Source: RGIG3178 sp942492795
Lineage (GTDB): Bacteria; Bacillota; Clostridia; Christensenellales; QAND01
Direction: 5' to 3'
Assembly: GCA_942492795.1 (NCBI GenBank)
Contig: OW818639.1
Span: 2,356,001 to 2,420,000, forward strand
Length of the DNA: 64,000 bases
This document shows, piece after piece, positions 62,929 to 64,000 of this stretch (within the stretch, counting starts at the first letter, position 1; each line of letters begins with the position of its first letter). The notes beneath the pieces were generated by a model, which did not search any database, was not told the origin of the DNA, and saw nothing but the letters and a program-made list of their open reading frames with translations. The position numbers and the translations under genes are program-made.

Positions 62929-64000
62929 TTATTCCTTAAACCATTCATCCGAGACAAATATGCCGTTGTTGCGCAACTTCTCGATGCAATGCGGGACGAT
63001 TCCGGTTGCGCGGAAACGTGTTTTCAGTTTATCGGTGCCGTCGACGAAACCTGCTCTGTCGCACAAATAAATATCCTGAAGCGTGATAACATCGCCCTCC
63101 ATGTTCAATACTTCCGTTATGTTGATAATTTTGCGGCTTCCGTCCCTCATTCTGGCTTGTTGCACGATGATGTCGATTGCGGAAGACATCTGCTCCCGAA
63201 TTGCTTTTACGGGCAAATCCATGCCGGCCATCAGCGTCATCGTTTCAAGGCGGGACAGCGTATCACGCGGGGAATTCGCGTGGGCTGTGGTAATCGACCC
63301 GTCATGCCCTGTATTCATGGCTTGAAGCATGTCCAACGCCTCACCGCCGCGCACCTCGCCGACAATGATGCGGTCCGGGCGCATGCGAAGGGCATTGCGC
63401 ACGAGATCGCGAATGGTTATTTGTCCTTTGTCTTCAATGTTCGGCGGTCGGCTTTCAAGCGTAATAACGTGCCTTTGTTTAAGCTGAAGCTCCGCGGCGT
63501 CTTCAATGGTAACAATTCGATCCTCTGCCGGAATATAGCCGGAAAGGACGTTTAAAAGCGTCGTTTTACCGCTGCCTGTGCCGCCCGAAACAATGATGTT
63601 CAGGCGTCCTTTAACGCATGCTTCCAAAAAATGCAGCATTTTAAGGGAACAGGAGCCAAATTCCAGCAGATCCTGCGACGTGAGCGGCACTTTGGAGAAC
63701 TTCCGGATGGTGATAACGGGTCCGATAAGCGAGAGCGGCGGTATAATAACATTAACACGGGAGCCGTCCGTAAGGCGTGCGTCAACCATAGGCGTCGCCT
63801 CGTCGATATGACGTCCGACCGAGGACACGATACGATCGATTATATTGAGCAAGTGATCCGTATCGCGAAACGTTACTTTGGTTTGCTCGATTTTGCCATA
63901 TCTCTCAATATAGATATCATCCGGACCATTTACCATGATCTCCGTTACTTCGGCATCGCTCAAAAAGCTCTCCAGCGGCCCGTACCCCATAACGTCATTG
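62929..64000 (-). CDS. cpaF: CpaF/TadA secretion ATPase (5' end outside window)
   Basis: 357 codons visible, frame open to the right edge; the apparent Met in VMGYGPLESFL is internal, since family members have 60-100 residues before it. Walker A SGGTGSGKTT, TIEDAAELQL, RMRPDRIIVGEVRGGE and the GHDGSITTAHANSPRD His box are clear. Hexameric ATPase that drives Flp pilus extension. Earlier Tad genes (pilin, prepilin peptidase, CpaB/E) would lie beyond the window. Confidence 0.94.
   Translation of the reverse strand, partial: NDVMGYGPLESFLSDAEVTEIMVNGPDDIYIERYGKIEQTKVTFRDTDHLLNIIDRIVSSVGRHIDEATPMVDARLTDGSRVNVIIPPLSLIGPVITIRKFSKVPLTSQDLLEFGSCSLKMLHFLEACVKGRLNIIVSGGTGSGKTTLLNVLSGYIPAEDRIVTIEDAAELQLKQRHVITLESRPPNIEDKGQITIRDLVRNALRMRPDRIIVGEVRGGEALDMLQAMNTGHDGSITTAHANSPRDTLSRLETMTLMAGMDLPVKAIREQMSSAIDIIVQQARMRDGSRKIINITEVLNMEGDVITLQDIYLCDRAGFVDGTDKLKTRFRATGIVPHCIEKLRNNGIFVSDEWFKE

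Noticed and set aside
1..64000. tRNA or rRNA genes.
   Set aside because: Reading both strands I saw no T-loop plus acceptor pattern and no conserved rRNA segment; a tRNA search program would confirm.

Overview
The window looks like a chromosome segment of an anaerobic, Gram-positive, endospore-forming member of the Clostridia. The evidence is a trimeric [FeFe] hydrogenase with NADH-dehydrogenase-like subunits, a CwlJ/GerQ spore-germination pair, a tryptophan T-box leader, an LCP wall-polymer ligase, a DivIVA-like protein, DUF1540 and DUF5685 proteins, and SARP/BTAD regulation. Genus cannot be assigned from the sequence. No rRNA, tRNA, CRISPR array, transposase or phage gene was found, so this is ordinary core plus niche chromosome rather than an island.

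Layout. 1-5.6 kb: envelope genes on the minus strand (SPOR protein cut by the window edge, LysM-CAP protein with a structured leader, DeoR regulator, NagZ-type lipoprotein, LCP ligase). 6-8 kb: plus-strand trio of DUF5685, J-domain and membrane proteins. 8.1-10.7 kb: CadA-like metal P-type ATPase and its ArsR repressor. 10.9-19.7 kb: SLOG/DUF1273 protein, T-box-controlled TrpB2, FAD dehydrogenase, GNAT, GalE, polyprenyl-phosphate sugar transferase, and a solitary TIR-like protein that may be a defence effector. 20-23 kb: small proteins, an AlkA/Ogt alkylation-repair pair and a cysteine-desulfidase-like enzyme.

23-29.5 kb: a BTAD regulator diverges from a compact type IV pilus-like operon (transglutaminase, PilC, four small membrane proteins, PilT). 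30-38.4 kb: MFS transporter, Zur-controlled ZnuABC, MacAB-type exporter. 38.9-42.7 kb: an ArsR-controlled four-module sulfur-handling flavoprotein, with divergent FMN-binding and flavodoxin genes. 42.9-44.2 kb: spore genes cwlJ and gerQ plus two tiny lysine-rich proteins. 44.3-46.9 kb: MoxR/VWA module. 47.3-52.5 kb: CheW and two chemoreceptors, the first frameshifted, preceded by unusual 10-bp helically phased repeats. 52.7-59.3 kb: orphan response regulator, a five-hairpin candidate RNA, then the hydABC hydrogenase operon, whose B subunit is fused to a GltD-like flavoprotein. 59.7-64 kb: a Tad/Flp secretion operon (CpaF, TadB, TadC) ending with DUF192 and DivIVA-like proteins.

The strongest candidates for something new are the hairpin-array RNA after hydA, the phased repeats upstream of cheW with a related pair at 11.6 kb, the sulfur fusion enzyme, the HydB-GltD fusion, and the pilus locus whose only ATPase is PilT-like.
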